DNA of 5,165 nt, taken from the NCBI GenBank assembly GCA_025980625.1, contig JAICXG010000202.1, forward strand, positions 1-5,165. Reading direction: 5' to 3'. The position numbers and the translations under genes were made by a program. The notes beneath the pieces are model-generated. The model did no database searches. It saw only the letters and a list, made by a program, of their open reading frames with translations, and was not told the DNA's origin. This document shows, piece after piece, positions 1 through 5,165 of the stretch; within the stretch, counting starts at the first letter, position 1; each line of letters opens with the position of its first letter. Origin of the DNA: Chthoniobacterales bacterium (GTDB lineage Bacteria > Verrucomicrobiota > Verrucomicrobiia > Chthoniobacterales > UBA10450).

Positions 1-138
1 CGCGACACGCCCGAATGCTCGCTCGGCTCGCGCGACAAATGCCGATGTTTCTTTGCCCGGTTTGCTCTTCGATTGCTTCTCATTCGCCTACCAAACCTCT
101 GACTAAACTTATATCTTGGTAGCGGGAGTCGCGATGTC
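1..138. other. Short gene-free stretch at window edge
   Basis: No gene can be supported here. Two plus-strand frames are open from base 1 and stop at about 100 and 107. Either could be the tail of a gene outside the window, but neither is recognisable. There is an inverted repeat CTACCAA (88-94) / TTGGTAG (116-122) with a 21-base AT-rich loop, and a 5-base stem GTCGC (128-132) / GCGAC (142-146) that surrounds the stop codon of the neighbouring minus-strand gene. Either could help end transcription of the toxin-antitoxin pair, but neither has a T-run. Confidence 0.4.
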
Positions 139-408
139 TCAGCGACGAACTAGAAGCGAAAGCGGTTGTATTCTTGGTGCGTTCCGATCCAGACGCCAAA
201 TGATGGCGTCACCTTCGCGTAACCCGAGCGCGCGATAGCCTGTTCCGATTCGCACAACGCAAACTCCTTTGCGTCGTTCCTCGAAATGCAGGGAAGGATG
301 AAGAGGATCGCGTTTCCAGAGCGCATATTTCTCGCGAGCGAGATTCTGGATTTGCGGCGGAAGTGTCTCGAACGCCTTCCAAAAGCGCCGGTGCGTCTTG
401 CCGATCAC
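139..408 (-). CDS. ParE/RelE-like toxin, C-terminus frameshifted
   Basis: This 89-residue frame starts with GTG and overlaps the end of the upstream antitoxin gene by four bases (GTGA). Residues 1 to about 70 match, from memory, a family of small RelE/ParE-fold toxins: an FWKAFETLP start, a basic helix, then DPLHPSLHFEE and VVRIGTGYRALGLREGD. Such toxins usually act on mRNA at the ribosome (RelE) or on gyrase (ParE); which applies here cannot be told. The family normally ends in a W-x-W-I-G-T/S-H-x-E-Y motif. Here, after DAIIW, the frame continues into an unrelated tail (RLDRNAPRIQPL...). The expected ending, VWIGTHQEYNRFRF plus stop, is encoded in the adjacent frame and ends at 150. One extra base around 193-196 explains this. 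The gene may be inactive, or the base may be a sequencing error. Family assignment is fairly sure; activity is doubtful. Confidence 0.72.
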   Translation of the reverse strand: MIGKTHRRFWKAFETLPPQIQNLAREKYALWKRDPLHPSLHFEERRKGVCVVRIGTGYRALGLREGDAIIWRLDRNAPRIQPLSLLVRR

Positions 409-608
409 GGCAGTTCTTGCAGCCGTCCAGCGCGAGTGTCATCCCGAACTTCGTTGAGGACGCGACGCAATCGACCCGTTTCTGCAAAGTCTTCGTCGAT
501 TTGGCGGTCCCATGCGGCGTTGTCGCGTTCGCGAATGAACGCCTCAAGCTCGACCAATTCCTGGGGCGAGAGTTGATCGACCGCGGTTTTGATTTCGGCG
601 AGGCTCAT
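405..608 (-). CDS. Antitoxin of a type II toxin-antitoxin-like pair
   Basis: A 67-residue acidic, helical protein starting at ATG. It opens with MSLAEIKTAVDQLSPQEL and continues with an AAWDRQIDEDF segment, a G-R-L turn, and a tail RAGRLQELP. The pattern of an N-terminal 'L..LP..EL..' helix, then 'aWDrQi..D...G.L', then 'G...eL' is what I recall for the small antitoxin encoded just upstream of ParE-like toxins of the type found next door. In such pairs the antitoxin binds and neutralises the toxin and often represses the shared promoter. No separate DNA-binding domain can be seen. The stop overlaps the toxin's GTG start, so translation of the two is probably coupled. No strong Shine-Dalgarno precedes the ATG. 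If the toxin is truly frameshifted, this is an antitoxin left without a working partner. Confidence 0.75.
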   Translation of the reverse strand: MSLAEIKTAVDQLSPQELVELEAFIRERDNAAWDRQIDEDFAETGRLRRVLNEVRDDTRAGRLQELP

Positions 609-682
609 AGTGCGGAGAATGTATCAGCAAAAATTCTGAAGACGCGGGTGCAGTCATCCTGCTTTCCTGCGTTGCTTATTCA

Positions 683-702
683 TCCCAGTCTCGTCACTGG
701 GA
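683..702 (-). terminator. Possible weak terminator hairpin at end of lepA
   Basis: TCCCAGT (683-689) and ACTGGGA (696-702) form a perfect 7-base stem around a 6-base loop, overlapping the lepA stop codon (694-696). No T-run follows on the minus strand, so it is not a standard intrinsic terminator. It may still pause RNA polymerase or protect the 3' end. Only the stem itself is seen; the function is inferred. Confidence 0.25.
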
Positions 703-2490
703 CTTCAAGACCTCGATAAACGCTTCCTGTGGGATGTTGATTTTGCCGATGCTCTTCATCCGCTTTTTGCCTTCTTTTTGTTTCTCGAGCAACTTGCGTT
801 TGCGGGTGATGTCGCCGCCGTAGCATTTGGCGGTCACGTTTTTGCGCAGCGCCGAGACGCTTTCGCGCGCGATGATTTTCGCGCCGATCGCTGCCTGGAT
901 GACAACCTGATAGAGTTGGCGCGGGATTACTTCTTTCAGTTTCGCGGCGAGCTGCCGCCCGCGCGCGTCGGCGCGATCGCGATGCACAATCATCGAGAAC
1001 GCATCGACCGGTTCGCCATTCACGAGCAGATCGAGCTTCACTAACTTCGCCGCGCGATAGCCGGTGTGCTCGTAATCCATCGAGCCATAGCCGCGCGTGA
1101 TCGACTTAATCTTGTCATTGAAATCCACCAGGATCTCATTCAGCGGCAGCTCGCAATGCAACATGACCCGGCGCGTATCGAGTGACTCGGTATGATCGAG
1201 GCTGCCGCGTTTTTCCAGAATGAGCTGGAGGATGTCACCGATGTTTTCGTTAGGGCAAAGGACGTAAGCTTTCACCATCGGCTCGCGGATTTCCTCGATC
1301 AGGCTCGGGTCGGGGAGATGCGCGGGATTATCGACCAGCACAGTCTCGCCCCGCGTAGTGAGGACTTCGTAGATAACGCTCGGCGAAGTCGCAATGATAT
1401 CCATGTTGTACTCGCGCCGAAGGCGTTCCTGGATGATCTCCATGTGCAGTAAGCCGAGAAAACCGCAGCGAAATCCGAAGCCGAGCGCGACTGAACTTTC
1501 CGGCTGATAAACAAAAGCGGAGTCGTTCAGGCGTAACTTGCCGATCGCAGTTTTAAGGTGCTCGAAATCGGCGGTGTTGATCGGGTAAATACCGCTGAAA
1601 ACCATCGGGTGAATTTCCTGGAAGCCGGGCAGCGGCTTACTGGCGGAATGGCGCAGATCGGTGATGGTGTCGCCGATCTTGATCTCGGCGGTCGTCTTCA
1701 TGTTCGCGATCACGTAGCCAACATCGCCCGCGTGCAAGACCGGCTGGGGTAACATCTTCGGGGTAAAGACGCCCACTTCCTTCACTTCGTAACGCGAGTC
1801 AGCGCTCATCAGCTTGATCTGGTGACCCGCTTCCAACTGTCCGGAGACGACACGGACGTAAGCGACCACGCCGCGATAAATGTCAAAGACGCAGTCGAAG
1901 ACGAGTGCGCGCAGAATCTCGTCTTTCGGCGGCTCCGGCGCGGGGATGCGCCTAACGATTGCTTCGAGAATCTGGCCGATTCCGATTCCCATCTTTGCGC
2001 TCGCCTCGATCGCTTCCTCGGCGGGAATGGCAAGGATATCCTCGAGTTGACGCTTCACTGCGGGAATGTCCGCGTTCGGCAGATCGATCTTGTTGATGAC
2101 GGGCACGATCGCCAGTCCTTGTTTGTGCGCGAGATGGACGTTCGCGACGGTTTGCGCTTCGACCCCTTGCGCGGCATCGACGATGAGGAGCGCGCCTTCG
2201 CAAGCGGCTAACGAACGCGAAACTTCATAGGCAAAATCGACGTGGCCGGGTGTGTCGAGCAGGTTCAAACGATAGGTCTTCCCATCCTCCGCCTCGTATT
2301 TCATCGCGACCGGATGAGCTTTGATCGTGATCCCGCGCTCGCGCTCCAGATCCATCGAATCGAGCAGCTGATCCTGCTTGTCGCGCTCGTGGATTGTGCC
2401 TGTGCTCTCGAGCAGACGATCCGACAAAGTAGTCTTGCCGTGATCGATGTGCGCAATGATGCAGAAGTTGCGGGTCAGCTCGATCGCCAT
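694..2490 (-). CDS. lepA: Elongation factor 4 (LepA), ribosomal GTPase
   Basis: This 598-residue protein has the usual LepA length and start. The GTPase domain (about 1-185) shows the P-loop AHIDHGKT (13-20), switch RGIT (52-55), DTPGH with the catalytic histidine (79-83), NKID (133-136) and SAK (164-166). A beta-barrel domain follows (about 190-285), then EF-G-like domains III and V, with GFGFRCGFLGLLHME near 337-351. The LepA-specific C-terminal domain ends in a basic KCYGGDITRKRKLLEK stretch (555-570) and KKRMKSIGKINIPQEAF. EF-Tu and EF-G lack this tail, which separates LepA from them. LepA binds ribosomes and is linked to back-translocation, initiation and subunit assembly, mainly under stress. 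The ATG at 2490 gives the expected few residues before RNF.IIAHIDHGK. It has no visible Shine-Dalgarno. The frame stays open for about 50 codons upstream, but without a start codon. Confidence 0.98.
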   Translation of the reverse strand: MAIELTRNFCIIAHIDHGKTTLSDRLLESTGTIHERDKQDQLLDSMDLERERGITIKAHPVAMKYEAEDGKTYRLNLLDTPGHVDFAYEVSRSLAACEGALLIVDAAQGVEAQTVANVHLAHKQGLAIVPVINKIDLPNADIPAVKRQLEDILAIPAEEAIEASAKMGIGIGQILEAIVRRIPAPEPPKDEILRALVFDCVFDIYRGVVAYVRVVSGQLEAGHQIKLMSADSRYEVKEVGVFTPKMLPQPVLHAGDVGYVIANMKTTAEIKIGDTITDLRHSASKPLPGFQEIHPMVFSGIYPINTADFEHLKTAIGKLRLNDSAFVYQPESSVALGFGFRCGFLGLLHMEIIQERLRREYNMDIIATSPSVIYEVLTTRGETVLVDNPAHLPDPSLIEEIREPMVKAYVLCPNENIGDILQLILEKRGSLDHTESLDTRRVMLHCELPLNEILVDFNDKIKSITRGYGSMDYEHTGYRAAKLVKLDLLVNGEPVDAFSMIVHRDRADARGRQLAAKLKEVIPRQLYQVVIQAAIGAKIIARESVSALRKNVTAKCYGGDITRKRKLLEKQKEGKKRMKSIGKINIPQEAFIEVLKSQ

Positions 2491-2951
2491 TGGAGGGTCA
2501 CTATGCGGGCGCGGCGCGAGATGGTCAATCAGAGCAACCCGCTGACCTGCCTTATCGCCGATGGCCGGGTAGCACCCGTAACTCAGCTCGCAACCCGGCG
2601 AGGCCGGGCTTGCCCGAACGGAGGCGACGCCTTGGCGCCGCTTTCAACTCGCGGCCGGTGAGTGCGCCGGGTGTCGCGGTGGCGATGCAGGAGGGCGGCA
2701 TCATGGCTTAGATAGGGCGCGTTCCGCCCAAAAGGCGGCTTCCCGGAAAGAAGTCAGGTACAACATCATGGGCGGCCAAATCCTTTTTTGCGCTTCCGCA
2801 GGATGACTCTGGAGTCAAAAAGCCAACCATCACGTCAACCGAAGCTGCACCCTGCGTAATCAGCGAACCAATTGAATACCCAGGGAAAAGAAAAAGCGGC
2901 AGACACTCACTCAACTCTGTAATTGACAAGTTTCATAGGGCGCCTCCGCTG
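2491..2951. other. Gene-poor spacer between lepA and cassette region
   Basis: No convincing gene lies here. The part next to lepA (about 2585-2650) is very GC-rich and rich in small palindromes: CCCGGC/GCCGGG around 2600, AGGCGACGCCT, GGCGCC. At 2724-2738 there is a perfect CCGCC-caaaa-GGCGG hairpin. A minus-strand frame with a TTG start (2929 to 2708, 73 codons) and an opposing plus-strand frame open from 2712 to 2990 but lacking an ATG overlap each other. I recognise neither; they may be gene debris or chance. The lepA promoter probably lies somewhere here, but I cannot point to convincing -35 and -10 boxes. Confidence 0.45.
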
Positions 2952-2958
2952 GTTAGCT
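2833..2958 (-). other. Possible degenerate attC site after membrane-protein gene
   Basis: On the minus strand AGCTAAC (2958-2952) begins 12 bases after the stop of the membrane-protein gene, where the R'' box of an integron attC is expected. It matches the consensus RYYYAAC except for one base. It is followed by CAG and a CGGAGGCGCCC stretch that could be an L'' box. A weak partner is CGTCAAC plus CGAAGCTGCACCCT (2833-2852), which would give 126 bases, close to the 127 and 124 of the two better sites nearby. An alternative R' partner is AGCCAAC at 2821-2827. Base pairing of the arms is poor, so this is either a decayed site or coincidence. Confidence 0.3.
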
Positions 2959-2970
2959 GCTTGCCTGCTA

Positions 2971-3468
2971 TCACTTTTCAGTCCGCGTAAGCTGAGCGAG
3001 TGAAGGAATACCGCGCGCTTCTTCAAGGCTCTCGACGTAATTCCGAAATCCGGGCGCGAAGAACGTCCGCCTCATAGACCACCATGTCTTGACTGTTGGG
3101 ACCATCCAAACCGTGCGCAGAAATGCGTCGTATCCCTCCCATTGCTCGCGTTCGAGCGTCCCTTGACGCATTTGGAACCATCCATTCTCGAATAGCTTGA
3201 AATAACCGAGCATAAAAGATGCATACCGCGCTCTCTCCATCTCCGACGCGCTGTTCCAATCTTTTAACATTGTGGCAGTCGTTAAGAGCTGATCATTCTG
3301 CGCCATCTGAATGGCAAGGTCATGCATCGATCTGGCAAGCGAGTCGACCACAATCGCGCGTGAAGAGCGCGTGTTTTGCCGGACCTGCGCCGCTACATAA
3401 AAGAGCGAGACGATGACGCCGATCGACGCGATGAGCTGTGCCCAGATATTGATCGTTTCCACATTCAT
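2971..3468 (-). CDS. Single-pass membrane protein of unknown function
   Basis: A 165-residue protein from the ATG at 3468; a TTG directly before it (3471) is possible but less likely. Residues about 7-27 (IWAQLIASIGVIVSLFYVAAQ) form one membrane helix. The following VRQNTRSSRA is positively charged, so the rest should lie in the cytoplasm by the positive-inside rule. The remainder is helical and rich in aromatics and charge, with W-rich segments at 107-142 (EQWEGY, TWWSMRRTFFAPGFRNYVE). From memory, the 'VSLxYxAxQxRQNT' start and 'W...R..F.pgFr.yVe' end belong to a widespread family of uncharacterised bacterial proteins; no function is known to me. A GAAAAG sequence about six bases before the start may be a weak ribosome-binding site. 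It probably sits in an integron cassette: an attC ends 365 bases upstream and an R''-like heptamer follows its stop. Confidence 0.75.
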   Translation of the reverse strand: MNVETINIWAQLIASIGVIVSLFYVAAQVRQNTRSSRAIVVDSLARSMHDLAIQMAQNDQLLTTATMLKDWNSASEMERARYASFMLGYFKLFENGWFQMRQGTLEREQWEGYDAFLRTVWMVPTVKTWWSMRRTFFAPGFRNYVESLEEARGIPSLAQLTRTEK

Positions 3469-3832
3469 CAAAGCTTTTCTAAGTCCGCGCTTTCTACTAG
3501 CGATTCAGCCCTGCCTCAAGCAACAAACCAGCGGGAAAAAGTCTGACTGCGGCAAAGCGTGGAGAAAAGGAAATCCACGAAAGCTGAGCGGATTGCTGCA
3601 CGCAAGGCATGGAACCAGAAGTCCCCTCAGAATGCGAGGAGAAACTCGCAATGCGCTGCGCAAAAAGAATACGAAGCGGAGCGCCGGAACGAAGTCCGGA
3701 CTACGCAGCCGGACAGAAGCACGCACGAAAGAGACTCGCCGAAGGCGAAACGGGAAACATGCGGTCGAGCAGCGTCGGAACAGGAATGGCGGAGGCGAGA
3801 AGCGGATCGATCACAGCCGAATGCACCATCAG
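3469..3832 (-). other. Long cassette leader with local hairpins, no firm gene
   Basis: These 364 bases separate the attC site from the membrane-protein gene, unusually long for a cassette, where genes normally begin within a few tens of bases of the R' box. A 42-codon minus-strand frame (3829 to 3701, MVHSAVIDPLLASAIPVP...) begins with ATG only three bases after the attC R' box but has no Shine-Dalgarno and no recognisable family. A second minus frame (3726-3505) and highly charged plus-strand frames also exist; none is convincing. The stretch contains several perfect short hairpins: TGCGAG/CTCGCA (3633-3650), CCGGA/TCCGG (3684-3699) and TCGCC/GGCGA (3736-3748). It may hold a decayed cassette, a small gene or a structured RNA leader. 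Confidence 0.4.
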
Positions 3833-3959
3833 ACCTAACGAGCTAAAGATGAGCGGTCGCGGACCGGTGCAACCTTCAAAGCACGCAGCCGGTCAATGGC
3901 AAACACGCAAAGGACGAATATCGCGCTATCTCGCGGTTCGCTGCATCGTCTGGTTAGGT
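3833..3959 (-). other. Integron attC recombination site (127 bases)
   Basis: The ends are perfectly complementary 7-base R boxes fitting the attC consensus: ACCTAAC (3833-3839) and GTTAGGT (3953-3959). Read on the minus strand the order is R'' ACCTAAC, spacer CAGAC, L'' GATGCAGCG (3947-3939), a variable centre, L' CGCTCATC (3855-3848), an 8-base spacer, then R' GTTAGGT. The L boxes pair along their length with one unpaired base on the L'' side, the known feature by which integron integrases recognise the folded bottom strand of attC. A CGCG/CGCG step extends the stem. The site starts 14 bases after the stop of the metallo-hydrolase gene, as in a gene cassette. Its size is within the usual range (about 57-141). 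Recombination should occur at the G/TT step of R' (3839/3838). Confidence 0.86.
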
Positions 3960-4950
3960 GTGGTTGAAACAATCTAAATCTCCATCAGATCTTTGCCTAC
4001 GATGATTCGTCCGGTGAAATGTTTACGCACTCCTACGGCCCACTGTTCGTCAGTGATCGAGGGGTCGTCGCCTGGAACGAAGTGTGTCAGCACCAACGTC
4101 CTGACTCCCGCTTGGGCGGCGATCTTGCCAACGTCTTCAGGCACAGTGTGGCTCGCCAACAGGTGCTCTCGCAATCTGGTCGCATTGGGCAAACGCCTGA
4201 CCAGCGCTTCGATAGCCGGCGGATAGATGACTTCATGTATGAGCACGTCGGCACCTTTGGCGAAGTCGGCAAGTTCCGGCGCGTAAGTCGTGTCGCCGGA
4301 AATAACAACCGAGCGATCCTTTGCGTCGAACCGATATGCATAAGCCTGCTTAACCAACGGGTGACGCACCAAGACGGCGCTGACTTTCACATCCTCGTTC
4401 TGCAAGACCATACCAGGCTTATTAATGTCGTGAGCAAAAATCATCCTGCGTGGGTCTGGGCGGCCCTCGTCTTCGATGCGTACGTCAATGTCGAGTTTCA
4501 TGTAACTGAAGAAATCCTGCGTCATCTTCTCCAGTCCCGCTGGGCCGTAAGCATCAATTCGAGTGGGCAGACCCGTGACCCAGGCGTTATAAAACAAGGT
4601 GCCGTACTCTAGATTATGGTCGGAATGATGATGCGTGATAAAGATGTATCGCAGGCGGTTTAACGGCACGCCAGCGGCCAAGAGTTGTCGGGACGTACCG
4701 TATCCGCAGTCTATGACGTACGGTACATCGTTGTTTAAAATAAGAGTCGAAGGGTTGCTGCGACCGGTTGCACCGACTCGTGGCCCGCCTTTTGTCCCCA
4801 GCAGAATGACTCGTGTGCCCTTCTTTCCCTGACTGATTCCAAGGCGACAAAGCAAGCTACCTGAAAGCATGAAACCGGCGGCGCAGGTTAAAAACTGTCG
4901 GCGATTCTGTTCCATGATTCGGTATTCGAGAAACCAATCTTAACGCCTAA
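3839..4950 (-). mobile_element. Complete integron gene cassette (1112 bases)
   Basis: The limits are set at the G/TT recombination points of two successive R' boxes on the minus strand: after G4951 of GTTAGGC (4951-4945) and at G3839 of GTTAGGT (3839-3833). Inside is a single gene, the metallo-hydrolase, starting 29 bases after the upstream R' box and ending 14 bases before its own attC. This one-gene-plus-attC layout is the standard cassette form. It has no integrase of its own; it would be moved by an IntI-type tyrosine recombinase encoded elsewhere. Cassettes usually lack promoters and are read from an upstream one. The boundary at 3839 is firm; that at 4950 depends on the second, less perfect attC. 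Confidence 0.72.
3974..4915 (-). CDS. Exported metallo-beta-lactamase-fold hydrolase
   Basis: A 313-residue protein. The N-terminus has a twin-arginine-type signal, NRRQFL (4-9) then a hydrophobic stretch (CAAGFMLSGSLLCRLGI, 11-27), suggesting export of the folded, metal-loaded enzyme. There is no good lipobox (C23 is preceded by L-L) and no obvious cleavage site. The mature part has the metallo-beta-lactamase fold: THHHSDHN (94-101) supplies the H95-x-H97-x-D99-H100 metal motif; H185 (VRHP), D208 (SGDTT) and H278 (LTHFVPGDD) are the remaining expected ligands. H227 and H256 are also conserved-looking. The spacing and the VRHP, SGDT and LTH blocks resemble the RNase Z/arylsulfatase-like branch, which usually carries two zinc ions. 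The substrate is unknown: an export signal argues against tRNA processing and for a phosphodiester, sulfate ester or lactone outside the cytoplasm. The ATG at 4915 is the only start that keeps the signal. The gene lies in an integron cassette. Confidence 0.92.
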   Translation of the reverse strand: MEQNRRQFLTCAAGFMLSGSLLCRLGISQGKKGTRVILLGTKGGPRVGATGRSNPSTLILNNDVPYVIDCGYGTSRQLLAAGVPLNRLRYIFITHHHSDHNLEYGTLFYNAWVTGLPTRIDAYGPAGLEKMTQDFFSYMKLDIDVRIEDEGRPDPRRMIFAHDINKPGMVLQNEDVKVSAVLVRHPLVKQAYAYRFDAKDRSVVISGDTTYAPELADFAKGADVLIHEVIYPPAIEALVRRLPNATRLREHLLASHTVPEDVGKIAAQAGVRTLVLTHFVPGDDPSITDEQWAVGVRKHFTGRIIVGKDLMEI

Positions 4951-5068
4951 CGAGAACAAGATGAGCAACGGCGAGCGGCACCGGGCGTGGCAGCAAGATA
5001 AGGTAAGCAGGTCATAAGACAAATAGATATAACACCGGCTCGCCGTCGGCTCCAGCGTCTAGATGGCA
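4945..5068 (-). other. Second integron attC site, R'' box degenerate (124 bases)
   Basis: The L'-R' arm is nearly the same as in the attC at 3833: CCTAACGAG then AAGATGAGC (4946-4954, 4958-4966), 18 of 21 bases identical, with R' box GCCTAAC at 4945-4951 on the plus strand. The opposite arm on the minus strand (TAGAC, then GCTGGAGCC, then GACGGCG; 5061-5041) matches 15 of 21 bases of the other site's L'' arm and again carries an extra unpaired base. A perfect 9-base pairing, ACGGCGAGC (4968-4976) with GCTCGCCGT (5038-5046), extends the stem. The R'' box expected at 5062-5068 reads TGCCATC on the minus strand, a poor fit to RYYYAAC; TCCTTAC (5076-5070) is another imperfect candidate. It ends the cassette upstream of the metallo-hydrolase cassette. 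Confidence 0.66.
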
Positions 5069-5165
5069 TGTAAGGAGCGGGTGAGCTGTTTAAACTCACC
5101 CGCTTATGCAAAATACAATCGTTCATCACGAAGGGGCGACCTCACTCGAGGTCGTCGGAAGGAGA
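5069..5165 (-). other. 3' end of an upstream cassette, gene not identified
   Basis: By array logic this should be the end of the previous cassette's gene. Three minus-strand frames are open from the window edge. They stop at TGA about 5146 (...PSDDLE), TGA about 5128 (...SSEVAPS) and TAA about 5105 (...RDERLYFA). The last lies nearest the attC and would be the most typical arrangement, but there is too little sequence to choose or to name a protein. A perfect 7-base stem CGACCTC/GAGGTCG with a 4-base loop sits at 5137-5154. Confidence 0.3.
5077..5103. terminator. Strong hairpin upstream of the second attC
   Basis: GCGGGTGAG (5077-5085) and CTCACCCGC (5095-5103) form a perfect 9-base stem around a 9-base loop containing TTTAAA. 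It lies just upstream (on the minus strand) of the second attC. No T-run follows on either strand: the plus side continues TTATGCAAAA, the minus side TCCTTACATG. It could be a transcription terminator of the upstream gene or an RNA-stabilising stem. The stem is seen directly; its role is inferred. Confidence 0.4.

Noticed and set aside
1950..1956. GCCTAAC, identical to an attC R box
   Set aside because: It lies inside lepA in conserved coding sequence and no matching L box or partner arm is nearby. The GTTAGGG near 1249 is rejected for the same reason.
2580..2650. GC-rich palindromes upstream of lepA considered as a terminator or tRNA
   Set aside because: No T-run follows on either strand, and no tRNA cloverleaf or TTCRA motif could be assembled.
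2708..2929. Minus-strand 73-codon frame with TTG start (SITELSECLPLFLF...)
   Set aside because: No recognisable family, weak start, and an equally long open frame on the opposite strand. Mentioned as possible debris only.
3559..3846. Plus-strand frame encoding a 95-residue, highly charged protein (KRKSTKAERIAARKAW...)
   Set aside because: It runs against the direction of the cassette array, into the attC R' box, and has no recognisable family or ribosome-binding site. Its charge reflects purine-rich plus-strand sequence; overlapping frames give equally long products.
3609..3977. Plus-strand 122-codon frame
   Set aside because: It runs straight through the attC site and into the end of the metallo-hydrolase gene, so it is a shadow.
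4947..5129. Minus-strand 60-codon frame (MNDCILHKRVSLN...)
   Set aside because: It reads through a strong hairpin and the whole second attC site; an arginine- and serine-rich chance product.
1..5165. CRISPR array, rRNA or tRNA gene, insertion sequence or transposase
   Set aside because: No regularly spaced repeats, no rRNA or tRNA signatures and no transposase-like protein were found on either strand.

Overview
The window reads as chromosomal DNA of a moderately GC-rich bacterium. LepA is the only strong phylogenetic marker. Its sequence looks to me most like the Verrucomicrobia and wider PVC group, possibly a soil Spartobacteria-like lineage; this is an impression from memory, not a search. 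All convincing genes are on the minus strand, and most lack a clear Shine-Dalgarno sequence.

Left part (about 1-2490). A small toxin-antitoxin-like pair sits downstream of lepA. The antitoxin (405-608) overlaps the ParE-like toxin (139-408) by four bases. The toxin's last third is out of frame with its family: one extra base near 193-196 replaces a conserved W-x-W-I-G-T-H ending, which is still readable in the neighbouring frame. Next comes full-length lepA (694-2490), elongation factor 4, a conserved housekeeping GTPase.

Middle (2491-2970). About 480 bases hold no convincing gene. There are GC-rich hairpins, a 9-base direct repeat and two opposing open frames that I do not recognise.

Right part (about 2833-5165). 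This looks like a piece of an integron gene-cassette array read on the minus strand. At 3833-3959 there is a well-formed attC recombination site: perfectly complementary R boxes (ACCTAAC / GTTAGGT), paired L boxes with one unpaired base, and a start 14 bases after a stop codon. A second site at 4945-5068 has a near-identical L'-R' arm and a degenerate R'' box. Between them lies one complete cassette (3839-4950, 1112 bases) carrying a Tat-signal-bearing metallo-beta-lactamase-fold hydrolase. The next cassette carries a one-pass membrane protein of unknown function (2971-3468), followed 12 bases after its stop by an R''-like heptamer, a possible third and degenerate attC. No integrase is present. 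If one exists it should lie beyond the right end, because cassettes are added at the upstream end of an array; otherwise this is a cluster of attC sites lacking an integrase.

The left side is stable chromosome with a toxin-antitoxin remnant, and the right side is mobile accessory DNA docked upstream of lepA. The two cassette genes need not be functionally related: cassettes are collected one at a time.
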